DNA of 7,751 bases, from the NCBI GenBank assembly GCA_001795115.1, contig MGNI01000148.1:91895-99645 (forward strand), in the 5' to 3' direction. This document shows, one piece after another, positions 1-6,585 of this stretch (the stretch's first letter is position 1; every line of letters begins with the position of its first letter). This DNA is from Chloroflexi bacterium RBG_16_48_8. Lineage in GTDB: Bacteria > Chloroflexota > Anaerolineae > Anaerolineales > E44-bin32. The position numbers and the translations under genes were made by a program. The notes below the pieces were generated by a model that was not told the DNA's origin, made no database searches, and was given only the letters and a program-made list of their open reading frames with translations.

Positions 1-1505
1 TCCTGGATAGACCTTGCTGTTTCGAGTTCATGTTCGAGGCTACGACGTTGGGCAACTTCCTCGATGAGGCGATGGTTCTCAAGCCGAAGTGAAATTTGAA
101 ATGCAATTCCCTCAATGAGCGACATTTGTCGCTCAGGAAGATCATATCCCTCAAGCAGAAATAAACCAAGGAGAGATTTCTCACTGATCACAGGAACCGC
201 GATGGCTGATTCGGCTCCCAAGGAGTGGGCTATCTCTTCAGGAAGTTGGACAGTTATTGGGGTACGAAAATCATGGATGGAGGGGATGCCAAAGGATTCC
301 ACTCGGAATTGTGTATCTGCTAAATAGAATTGCGTTTGCCGTCCGAGACCAGCACTCGATCCGAGCCGATAGATCTGACTTCCTCCTTCGGGGACTAGGA
401 GCAATGCCCAGCTCGTCCCAGTGAGTAGGGTTGTGAGCTGAAGTACTGCTTGTAGGGCCTGATCCACATCTCCTGGTTGAGCTGCATGGCGTGCGACCTC
501 CAGAAGAACGGTTGTGATCCAGTTTTCTTCTTGTTGCCGGGTGTAATTTCGACTCTCAAGCATCGCTAAAGCAATATTGGCAGCAATCATTTCGGTTTGA
601 GCACGTTGTTCTGTCGAGAAAGGAGATGAGGCGCGTTGTACCAGTTGAAGGAGACCCAGAATTTGTTTTTCTGCAATAAGGGGAACACAAAGTTCGTTCA
701 AGAATGAGGTATCGACAGGATCATCCGCCTCCTTTTTTGTAAGAGGAAGGTCATATCGAATTTGTGAGATCCCAGTCGTTATGGTTTCTCTGCTTGATTC
801 CTCGTCCAGAGGGGGTAAAAACACATCATTGATCGAAGAGGTTATTAGAATGAAGTCATCATCAAGATACTCATAGATTGCCACTGCATAGGAATCAAGT
901 GCGTCGCTGATAAGGAAAGCAACTTCTGATAACCTCGAATCAAGAGGTTCAGGAGATATCAATTGACGAGAGATATCCTCAATGAGAATGAACTGTAGCT
1001 TCCGGTAATCAATCTCGTAATTTAACAAGGTCAAGGCCAGAGGAGCGGATAAGACATTGGCGATGAAGGTGAGAATACGATGATGTTCTTGGTCGAAAAA
1101 AGCCAGTTTATGGCTTTGCACAGAGAGAATACCGATGACATCTTCCCCTACAACAAGCGGTACAAAAATCCCACTGGTGGGAGGGTTTGGAGCATCGAAA
1201 GTGGGTTTGGCTGGCAGGATGTCGGCTTCTGCAACAAAGTCTGAGACGAGTAAGGATTGGCCTGTTCGATGAATCCAACCGTAAATCCCTTCGTCATCTG
1301 GAGAAAGGAGGAACTCGCGATTCTCTACACGCTTACCTTCCCGTATACAGATGATCGTTCGGTAGCGATCGTCTTCGAATAGCCCTAATTGGAAGAAGTC
1401 TGTCTCAAAGAAGCGCGCTGTTTCGACATAACAGACTTCGGCCAACTCCTCCAGATCCAAAGGGGTATTTGCTATTGCAAATCCAATATCAGCAAGTTCC
1501 GGCAT
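1..1505 (-). CDS. Multi-GAF sensor with PP2C/SpoIIE-type serine phosphatase domain (C-terminus beyond window)
   Basis: Open for 501 codons from ATG 1505 to the window edge with no stop. I translated it by hand because it runs off the end. Three GAF-like sensor domains follow each other at about residues 5-160, 170-320 and 325-475; each has the hydrophobic GAF pattern, for example GIFVPLVVGEDVIGILSVQS (about 112-131) and AIAVPVISEKSLLGLFLLEG in the third. Residues 490-501 read LEHELETARSIQ, the usual linker that opens RsbU/SpoIIE PP2C phosphatases, so the missing part is very probably the phosphatase (inference). No signal peptide or membrane span is seen, so it should be cytosolic. It lies 130 nt after the RsbW-like kinase and probably dephosphorylates the STAS protein of the same cluster. 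The start is uncertain: ATG 1574 is also in frame, an in-frame stop lies at 1613-1611, and neither ATG has a good ribosome site. A histidine-kinase continuation is less likely given the linker. Confidence 0.85.
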   Translation of the reverse strand, partial: MPELADIGFAIANTPLDLEELAEVCYVETARFFETDFFQLGLFEDDRYRTIICIREGKRVENREFLLSPDDEGIYGWIHRTGQSLLVSDFVAEADILPAKPTFDAPNPPTSGIFVPLVVGEDVIGILSVQSHKLAFFDQEHHRILTFIANVLSAPLALTLLNYEIDYRKLQFILIEDISRQLISPEPLDSRLSEVAFLISDALDSYAVAIYEYLDDDFILITSSINDVFLPPLDEESSRETITTGISQIRYDLPLTKKEADDPVDTSFLNELCVPLIAEKQILGLLQLVQRASSPFSTEQRAQTEMIAANIALAMLESRNYTRQQEENWITTVLLEVARHAAQPGDVDQALQAVLQLTTLLTGTSWALLLVPEGGSQIYRLGSSAGLGRQTQFYLADTQFRVESFGIPSIHDFRTPITVQLPEEIAHSLGAESAIAVPVISEKSLLGLFLLEGYDLPERQMSLIEGIAFQISLRLENHRLIEEVAQRRSLEHELETARSIQ

Positions 1506-1635
1506 TATGTTTTTCGTTTTGAGGTTGTAAGATTTTAGTAGATACGCTCGAGGAACAAGATTTCCACAATACATTATTAGAAGGTCGTAAGGATAAGCAG
1601 AACCTGAGAATCAAAAGAATCCGCAATTCATTTCT

Positions 1636-2085
1636 TCAGGAGTGCAGCTTTCTTTTGATCCTAGGAAGTGAATCCTGATATTCAGTTTTCCGAAGTTCAA
1701 GAATATTCTGGTCTTTTATCCTTTGATATTTCACTTTGTCCATGACGCGATGAATAATAATCAACCCCAAACCTCCAACTGGCGGATCCTCCTCTTGCCA
1801 ATGAGGAAGGCTTGGTTCAATGGCGGGATTGAATGGTGGAGCGCTATCACGAAGCACGAGTATTAAATTTCCGGGTGAACTCTCCGCGGTAAGTTCGATC
1901 TCGCCAATCCCTTCTTGTTTGTACCCGTGGTTGATAATGTTCTCACATGCCTCACCAATAGCCAATTGGCAGGCGTAAATCGTACGTTCGGTAAATCGCG
2001 CGTCTACAGCCGCTTTACCGGTCAGATCGCAAAGGCTCTCGATCTCCTTATGGTAAGCGGGAATGGAAAGTTGCATAACAGCCAT
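1636..2085 (-). CDS. RsbW-like anti-sigma factor serine/threonine kinase (HATPase_c_2)
   Basis: A 149-residue protein of the GHKL ATPase fold, the usual size of RsbW/SpoIIAB kinases. The N box is AIGEACENIINHGY (about 42-55), with Glu45 as likely catalytic base and Asn49 as Mg-ATP ligand. The G1 region is LRDSAPPFNP with Asp80 for adenine binding, and the G2 glycine loop is VGGLGL (103-108). Such kinases bind a sigma factor or another effector, and phosphorylate a STAS antagonist that would otherwise titrate them. The gene begins 6 nt after the STAS stop, so the two are co-transcribed and probably translationally coupled. An in-frame stop at 2094-2092 limits the start to ATG 2085 or ATG 2076; neither has a close Shine-Dalgarno sequence, although a GGAGGAGG run lies over 20 nt upstream. 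Family is clear; the output it controls is not visible here. Confidence 0.9.
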   Translation of the reverse strand: MAVMQLSIPAYHKEIESLCDLTGKAAVDARFTERTIYACQLAIGEACENIINHGYKQEGIGEIELTAESSPGNLILVLRDSAPPFNPAIEPSLPHWQEEDPPVGGLGLIIIHRVMDKVKYQRIKDQNILELRKTEYQDSLPRIKRKLHS

Positions 2086-2091
2086 GTAAGT

Positions 2092-2424
2092 TTAAAAAGA
2101 CCCGACCGCCTCCTCCCGATTAGGATAGCTCATGAATAACTTGTCCAAACCAGCGATTTCCACACTATCAGAGGCGCGCTGGGAAGGATTTGCCATAACG
2201 ACATCACCTCCCTTCTCGCGTACCTTTTTTCGACTTGTTACAAGGATGCGTAATCCACTGGATGAAAGAAAATCAACTTCACTAAGATCCATGACAAGAT
2301 TAAAATGACCTTTTTCAATAAGCTCATTGATGGTCTCTTCGAATTGGGTAGAAGTCAATGTGTCAATCCGACCTGAAACCGACACTACAGCGACACGGCG
2401 ATATTCCTTGGTTGTTATTTCCAC
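2092..2424 (-). CDS. STAS-domain anti-sigma factor antagonist (RsbV/SpoIIAA-like)
   Basis: A 110-residue single STAS domain when read from GTG 2424. It has the typical beta-strand start (RRVAVVSVSGRIDTLT) and the switch loop DLSEVDFLSSSGLRIL. The serines before the glycine (about residues 55-56) are where RsbW-type kinases phosphorylate this family. The Asp that usually precedes the SSG/STG is a Ser here, giving SSSGL. The longer frame opens at ATG 2442, but a perfect AAGGAGG at 2436-2430 lies inside it, 5 nt before GTG 2424. The GTG product starts MEITTKEYRRVAVV, like family members, so I chose it. Unphosphorylated STAS protein should bind the neighbouring kinase and release its target; the GAF phosphatase should regenerate this form (family knowledge plus context). 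It follows the polyprenyl synthase gene closely and precedes the kinase by 6 nt. Confidence 0.92.
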   Translation of the reverse strand: MEITTKEYRRVAVVSVSGRIDTLTSTQFEETINELIEKGHFNLVMDLSEVDFLSSSGLRILVTSRKKVREKGGDVVMANPSQRASDSVEIAGLDKLFMSYPNREEAVGSF

Positions 2425-2429
2425 TGCTG

Positions 2430-2436
2430 CCTCCTT
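2430..2436 (-). promoter_or_regulatory. Ribosome binding site deciding the GTG start of the STAS gene
   Basis: AAGGAGG on the minus strand, 5 nt before GTG 2424. It lies within the first codons of the longer ATG-2442 frame, which itself has no Shine-Dalgarno sequence. This argues that translation starts at the GTG. Confidence 0.75.
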
Positions 2437-2445
2437 AGTCATTGG

Positions 2446-3417
2446 TCAGAATGGTCGTTGAACAATATAGTCTGCCAGATCAAAAAGGGCTTCCCGTTTC
2501 TCACCGGGTGGCATTTGAGATAAACGTTTCCTGGCTGAAGTGATGAAGTCCTGTGCTTCATCAAAAGACTCATGGATGGCATTAGAATCTCTTATCCTCT
2601 GGATGACTTCATCTAATTCGTTTTCACTTTGAGATCTCCCATTGAGTATTATTTCTCGGGCTGGATCTTCAGGATGCACTTCAAAATAACGGATCGCAGG
2701 CAAAGTTAGTAAGCCCTGACGAAGATCACTTCCGACAGGTTTCCCTACCTTTTCCTGGTTACCGGTGAAATCGAGGATATCGTCGACAATCTGGAACGCC
2801 ATACCAACTTCATATCCGATTGCTTTCATTTCTTGGCGAAGTTCCTCTTCGCAATCACTGAGAAGTGAAGCTCCATGGGTTGCCACTTCAAAGAGTGAAG
2901 CGGTTTTTTCATTGATCCGATTGAAATAATCTTTGCGAATATTGCCGGTGCTGGTCCTAAAAAACTGAGTGATTTCACCATTGACCATGACCATTAATTT
3001 TTCCGCAAATATTCTCATTAATTCCAACGATCTGGTCTCTGCTGCCAAATGAGCGGCTCGAGCAAAGATGAAGTCTCCCGTAAGGACAGTCGCACCAGCG
3101 GACCATTGTGCATTGAGGGTGGGGTTTCCACGTCGCAAGAGTGCTCCATCGATCAAATCATCATGAACAAGGGTGGCAGTATGCAGCATCTCAATAGCAG
3201 CAGCTAAGGGGATGATCCTTTGAGGGTCTGCGTTAAGCATCTCCCCTGATAGTAGTGTCAGTGTGGGACGCAGTCTTTTTCCACCAGAACTCAGTAGTTG
3301 CTTAATAGCAGCCTTCAGATTGGGATCAACCCCTGGAGGTGTTTCACCCATGCGCTTTTCAACTTTGGATAGATCACTAAGAACGAGTTCAGTGAAGGAT
3401 GCTATAGTTCGTTCCAT
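2446..3417 (-). CDS. Polyprenyl (long-chain isoprenyl) diphosphate synthase
   Basis: A 323-residue all-alpha trans-prenyltransferase that condenses isopentenyl diphosphate onto an allylic diphosphate. From ATG 3417: GGKRLRP (45-51) binds substrate diphosphate; the first Asp-rich motif is DDLID (86-90) followed by two arginines; the second is DDILD (212-216) followed by a conserved GKPVGSDL segment. The fifth residue before the first Asp motif is Ala, a small residue typical of long-chain enzymes, so the product is more likely a menaquinone side-chain precursor (C30-C50) than farnesyl diphosphate (inference). Cytosolic; may associate with the membrane. An alternative ATG at 3444 adds nine residues (MLRVFLVGK) and deepens the overlap with the tatD end; neither start has a clear ribosome site. 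I prefer 3417 because the distance to GGKRLRP then matches octaprenyl synthases. Overlaps tatD by 29 nt. Confidence 0.94.
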   Translation of the reverse strand: MERTIASFTELVLSDLSKVEKRMGETPPGVDPNLKAAIKQLLSSGGKRLRPTLTLLSGEMLNADPQRIIPLAAAIEMLHTATLVHDDLIDGALLRRGNPTLNAQWSAGATVLTGDFIFARAAHLAAETRSLELMRIFAEKLMVMVNGEITQFFRTSTGNIRKDYFNRINEKTASLFEVATHGASLLSDCEEELRQEMKAIGYEVGMAFQIVDDILDFTGNQEKVGKPVGSDLRQGLLTLPAIRYFEVHPEDPAREIILNGRSQSENELDEVIQRIRDSNAIHESFDEAQDFITSARKRLSQMPPGEKREALFDLADYIVQRPF

Positions 3418-4219
3418 TTTGCCAACCAAAAAGACCCGCAGCATTCTGTGATGTTATTCGGGCTGTTGTTCTGTAATCCTGTCCTATGATCTCTGACAAA
3501 TGCTCTGCAACCAAAGCCACATTGGCTGGCTCATTGCGCTTGCCACGGTATGGATGAGGTGTCAAGTAGGGTGCGTCCGTCTCAATCAGCATGCTGGAGG
3601 AAGGGATTTTAATTGCGATCTCTCTCAAACTTGCAGCATTTTTATATGTGATTGGACCAGCAATTCCTACTAAGAAACCTGCATCAATCATCTGGAAAGC
3701 GGTCGTTACATCTGCTGAGAATGCATGTAAAACACCCATCCCAGAACCGACAAGAACTTGCTGCCTCTTTGACCATATAACCAGATAATCAATGATATCA
3801 CTAGTTGCATCGCGATTGTGAATAATTACTGGTAATTTTAATTCGGACGCGATATCCAATTGGAATCGAAAAACATTAAGTTGTTGCTCCTTGGGCGATA
3901 AATTTCGATGGTAGTCCAATCCGATCTCGCCTATAGCAACGACCTTCGATGATTTGGCCAGTGATATGATTTTTTCACGGTAGGAAGGATTCCAATGATT
4001 TGCATTATGAGGATGAATACCCACAGCAGCAAAGATCGAAGGGTATGTTTCTGACAATGCAATCGCTTCCTGACTTGACTCCAGATCTATTCCTGGGACA
4101 ACAATTTTATGAACGCCGGTTGTCAATGCACGCTGGATAACTTGTCCTCGATCGTTATCAAACGCATCCAATGTGAGATGGCAGTGGGTATCGACAAGAA
4201 TGGTTGAAGGTTCGGTCAT
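3389..4219 (-). CDS. tatD: TatD-family metal-dependent hydrolase (putative DNase)
   Basis: A 276-residue amidohydrolase-like TIM barrel of the TatD family, close to the usual 255-270. The metal ligands are visible: DTHCH (His12, His14), GEIGLDYH (Glu98), HNRD (His134), HAFS (His165) and ETDAPYL (Asp215). Characterised members are Mg-dependent 3'-5' exonucleases/DNases linked to DNA repair; the physiological substrate in this organism is unknown. The ATG shares an ATGA with the stop of the mutase gene (4219-4216), a classic sign of translational coupling, and there is no separate Shine-Dalgarno sequence. The C-terminal tail after NAAGLFGW runs about ten residues beyond the usual family end and overlaps the start of the polyprenyl synthase gene. 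Whether it is TatD itself or a paralogue such as YcfH cannot be told from sequence alone. Confidence 0.93.
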   Translation of the reverse strand: MTEPSTILVDTHCHLTLDAFDNDRGQVIQRALTTGVHKIVVPGIDLESSQEAIALSETYPSIFAAVGIHPHNANHWNPSYREKIISLAKSSKVVAIGEIGLDYHRNLSPKEQQLNVFRFQLDIASELKLPVIIHNRDATSDIIDYLVIWSKRQQVLVGSGMGVLHAFSADVTTAFQMIDAGFLVGIAGPITYKNAASLREIAIKIPSSSMLIETDAPYLTPHPYRGKRNEPANVALVAEHLSEIIGQDYRTTARITSQNAAGLFGWQNGTNYSILH

Positions 4220-5643
4220 TGAATACCAATTATTTTTAAACCATCTTCTAGAATGGGTCCTACTCTTTCTGGATCAGTCGATTCGCAATAAACTCGCACA
4301 ATAGGTTCGGTTCCGGAAAACCGAATTAGGAGCCAACCACCATCCTCCAGTTGAAATTTATACCCATCGATCGTAATGATATCTATGACTTTCAAACCAC
4401 CTACCGTTTTTGGAGCCGCAGATAAAATATTACTTTCGTACCCGCTTCGTTTTCCAGGTGGCAGGTGAGTATCAATGCGATCGTAGTAATGTGCACCGAC
4501 CTTTTCAAATAACTTTTCAACAAGCTGCGATGGTTTCAGCTCCAATTGAACCATCATATCCAACAAATAGAGAGCCGCAATAATACCATCTCTCTCTGGG
4601 ACATGATGCCGAAATGCATATCCTCCTGATTCCTCCCCACCAATAAGGGCATCTACTTCAAGCATTTTTGGTGCAACATACTTGAAGCCTACCCCAGTTT
4701 CATACACGGGGACATTGTAAATATGACCAAGTTTGTTCAACATGGTTGTAGTGGAAAGGGTCTTTACAATAGGACCTCGCTCTCCTCGTACCTCTAATAA
4801 GTAATAAGCCAGTAATCCAAAAACACGTAGCTGATCAACGAATTGGCCATGTTCGTCTCCCAGACCGACCCGATCTGCATCACCATCAAAAATAATGAGC
4901 ACATCTGAATTATTTTCAACACTGGCGGTTAAACCAGGATTGATATTGGGAGGGATAGGTTCAGGACGTTCCATTTCGGGGAAGATTGGGTTTCGTTGAT
5001 CGTGAATCTCAGTAATTTTGGTTTTACTTCCAGAAAATATCCGATTAAACCATCCAGCACCATTTCCCCACATGGGATCAACCATCACATTTAGCCCTGC
5101 TGATCGCAGGGGTTTGAGATTTATTAAATGATTGATTTGAGACAAATAGGCAGGGGCAGGATCAAAAATCTCCACTTTCCCTTCAGAAAGCAATTTCTCT
5201 AAAGGAATTGACTTTATCTGGGTTGAATCGGATGGGATTAAAGCTTCAATTTGTCGCAATCCATCCGGATCAATGGCTCCTCCATGCTCATTACGGACTT
5301 TGAATCCATTATCTAAAGGGGGGTTATGAGAAGCTGTGATATTTACAGCAGCAGCTGCTCTGTTTGCAACAACGGAATAGGAGATAGCAGGCGTGGGTGT
5401 TGGACCTTCCGTTAATAAGACTTTAAAATTATTTGCTGCCAACACCTCTGCTACTGCCGAAGCAAAATTCTCTGAAGCGAAACGCCGATCATATCCAACG
5501 ATTATTGTTTCTCCTGTTCCCTTTATCTGAAGCATATACTGTGCAAAACCGTATGCACATCTTCGAACGGAATCAAAGGTGTATGTGTCGGCAATTCGCC
5601 CTCGCCAACCGTCCGTTCCGAATTTAATTATTGGGGATTGCAT
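4216..5643 (-). CDS. Phosphoglucomutase/phosphomannomutase (alpha-D-phosphohexomutase)
   Basis: A 475-residue four-domain phosphohexomutase interconverting hexose 1- and 6-phosphates through a phosphoserine. Features from ATG 5643: an early FGTDGWRG; the phosphoserine loop TASHNPP with Ser105; the Mg-binding DGDADR (253-258); the sugar-specificity loop GGEESGG (335-341); and the phosphate-binding RFSGTEP (441-447). GEESG is typical of glucose-type mutases, whereas GEMSG is typical of phosphomannomutase/dual enzymes and GEQSG of glucosamine mutase, so phosphoglucomutase activity is the better guess (inference). The open frame extends 48 codons upstream to 5787, but that stretch has no family similarity. 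ATG 5643 has GGAG at 5652-5649, 5 nt away, and places FGTDGWRG at the expected position. First gene of the minus-strand operon; its stop overlaps the tatD start. Confidence 0.95.
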   Translation of the reverse strand: MQSPIIKFGTDGWRGRIADTYTFDSVRRCAYGFAQYMLQIKGTGETIIVGYDRRFASENFASAVAEVLAANNFKVLLTEGPTPTPAISYSVVANRAAAAVNITASHNPPLDNGFKVRNEHGGAIDPDGLRQIEALIPSDSTQIKSIPLEKLLSEGKVEIFDPAPAYLSQINHLINLKPLRSAGLNVMVDPMWGNGAGWFNRIFSGSKTKITEIHDQRNPIFPEMERPEPIPPNINPGLTASVENNSDVLIIFDGDADRVGLGDEHGQFVDQLRVFGLLAYYLLEVRGERGPIVKTLSTTTMLNKLGHIYNVPVYETGVGFKYVAPKMLEVDALIGGEESGGYAFRHHVPERDGIIAALYLLDMMVQLELKPSQLVEKLFEKVGAHYYDRIDTHLPPGKRSGYESNILSAAPKTVGGLKVIDIITIDGYKFQLEDGGWLLIRFSGTEPIVRVYCESTDPERVGPILEDGLKIIGIQ

Positions 5644-5777
5644 GGAGACTCCGGTAAAACGATTATTGTCAACAGAAAGTAGCCACTGATAGTTAGCTTT
5701 ACTTGTGAAGGTTAGGTGGCTCGTTTGTGATTTGCCTCCGAGCATTAAAAGCGAATCTGTAGGATATAATTCATAAG

Positions 5778-5805
5778 CCTGGCACAATATTGGGATTGTG
5801 TCAGG
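5778..5805. repeat. 28-bp imperfect inverted repeat, candidate operator
   Basis: The left arm CCTGGCACAAT and the right arm ATTGTGTCAGG are reverse complements at 10 of 11 positions around the six-base centre ATTGGG. The dyad symmetry suits a dimeric transcription factor. It lies about 135 nt upstream of the pgm start and far upstream of rpsF. There is no T-run after it on either strand, so it is not a standard terminator. The regulator is unknown. Confidence 0.5.
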
Positions 5806-6129
5806 TTCTGTTTAGCATTATACCGTGAATGCCCATGACTCAACAGATTCAGAGTTTTAGGGGAGAGTATCAGACTCTAATGCGTCTTTCTTTTGGTGTT
5901 GAGGTAAGAGGAGATATAGGGCGATCACGCCTCCTGGCAACATCACAGCGCTCACATCGAGAGTATATAAGCAACATTGCCTTAAGGCCTTTTAAGAGGG
6001 CGTATTCCATCTGCGGGGGCAACTGCTTCCAGAAAAAGATGAGACGTCAATCCCCACAAACCTTACTCCCCGCCAGTTGATGGTTATATTGCCCACTTTC
6101 TTGGAATGCATCCCGCGTAAAATGGACAT

Positions 6130-6158
6130 TTGCTGAATGGTGAAGTTCATGATATATT
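6130..6158 (+). promoter_or_regulatory. Probable extended -10 promoter of the rpsF operon
   Basis: TGATATATT at 6150-6158 is an extended -10 (TG, one base, then TATATT, 5 of 6 to consensus). The -35 candidate TTGCTG at 6130-6135 is weak (3 of 6) but sits at the optimal 17-nt spacing. Transcription would start near 6165, giving a leader of roughly 90 nt. This is the best sigma-70-like match I found upstream of rpsF. Confidence 0.5.
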
Positions 6159-6171
6159 TTTAGGGTTGCCA

Positions 6172-6227
6172 CGCCAACGAATGGCGCGCTTTCTGCTCCT
6201 ATTTATTGCCGCCTGACAGGAGATAGG
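6172..6227 (+). promoter_or_regulatory. Structured rpsF leader, candidate S6:S18 autoregulatory element
   Basis: The leader can form a small hairpin CGCC/GGCG (6172-6175 with 6183-6186). It is followed by a second element in which CCTAT (6198-6202) pairs with ATAGG (6223-6227). An inner CCT/AGG stem (6212-6214 with 6218-6220) has an internal-loop CCG at 6209-6211 on its 5' side. Many bacterial rpsF leaders carry a CCG-containing stem-loop that binds the S6:S18 complex, mimicking its 16S rRNA site, and represses translation. CTCCT (6196-6200) could also pair with AGGAG at 6218-6222 or with the Shine-Dalgarno at 6243-6247, which would give a switch. Pairings were found by eye; the assignment is inference. 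Confidence 0.35.
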
Positions 6228-6240
6228 GGTAATCCCGAGG

Positions 6241-6250
6241 AAAGGAGGAA
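6241..6250 (+). promoter_or_regulatory. Strong ribosome binding site for the TTG start of rpsF
   Basis: AAAGGAGGAA with GGAGG at 6244-6248, nine bases before TTG 6258. The nearest ATG (6268) is out of frame and meets a stop after two codons, so the TTG start is well supported. Confidence 0.8.
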
Positions 6251-6257
6251 CACCTCA

Positions 6258-6548
6258 TTGCGCAACTATGAGTTAGCTTACATTCTGGACCCCGAGCTCG
6301 ATGAACAATCGCTTGCAGCCTTAGAAGAGCGAATCAAAGGTTGGATTGAATCAACCGGAGGAAAGATCAAGACCATCGATAACTGGGGCAAACGACGTCT
6401 TGCGTATCCAATTAAGAAACGGAACGATGGATATTACTATTTCGTTCAAATCGAAATACCACCACAAGCAGGTGTGATGATCGAACGTGATCTACGACTT
6501 AGTGAACAAGTCCTCCGTTTTTTGATCTCATTGCAGGAATCAGTTTGA
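6258..6548 (+). CDS. rpsF: Small ribosomal subunit protein S6
   Basis: A 96-residue protein matching S6 along its full length. It opens MRNYELAYILDPELDE, has the central WGKRRLAYPIKK (43-54), then a DGYYYFVQIEIP strand and a C-terminal helix ending VLRFLISLQESV. S6 binds 16S rRNA as a dimer with S18 in the platform of the 30S subunit. The start is a TTG with a strong Shine-Dalgarno; no in-frame ATG would preserve the conserved N-terminus. It lacks the long acidic or Ala-rich C-terminal tail of some S6 proteins. First gene of rpsF-ssb-rpsR, a widely conserved order. Translation is possibly controlled by S6:S18 through the leader. Confidence 0.97.
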   Translation: MRNYELAYILDPELDEQSLAALEERIKGWIESTGGKIKTIDNWGKRRLAYPIKKRNDGYYYFVQIEIPPQAGVMIERDLRLSEQVLRFLISLQESV

Positions 6549-6585
6549 GAGTACCGGATGAATGGTAGAAGAAAAGGAGTTGGAC

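Larger units (their letters stand above)
5644..6257. other. Divergent intergenic region between the pgm operon and the rpsF operon
   Basis: About 614 nt separate the two divergent operons. I find no convincing gene here. A plus-strand 83-codon frame at 5829-6080 has no ribosome site and no recognisable protein. The segment holds a 28-bp inverted repeat (5778-5805), a GGCG-ATCA-CGCC hairpin at 5920-5931, nested short palindromes around 5979-5996 (CCTTAAGG overlapping AAGGCCTT), the proposed rpsF promoter and the rpsF leader. The pgm promoter should lie upstream of 5643, but I cannot assign it: TTGACA at about 5672-5667 has no -10 partner, and TATATC at about 5767-5762 has no good -35. Confidence 0.6.

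Noticed and set aside
115..327. Plus-strand frame opposite the GAF protein
   Set aside because: Lies antisense within a clearly coding GAF region and has no domain features.
1915..2139. Plus-strand frame opposite the kinase and STAS genes
   Set aside because: Shadow of two well-supported minus-strand genes.
3263..3788. Plus-strand frames at 3263-3451 and 3591-3788
   Set aside because: Antisense to the polyprenyl synthase and TatD genes, whose motifs are intact.
5433..5627. Plus-strand frame opposite the mutase gene
   Set aside because: Antisense to the conserved N-terminal domain of the mutase.
5644..5787. 48-codon N-terminal extension of the mutase
   Set aside because: No family similarity, no ribosome site at 5787, and it would run into the 28-bp inverted repeat; ATG 5643 has a proper GGAG.
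5778..5805. The inverted repeat as a bidirectional terminator
   Set aside because: It lies between divergent genes with nothing to terminate, and no T-run follows on either strand.
5829..6080. Plus-strand 83-codon open frame in the intergenic region
   Set aside because: No ribosome site before its ATG, no recognisable protein pattern and an atypical composition; more likely chance.
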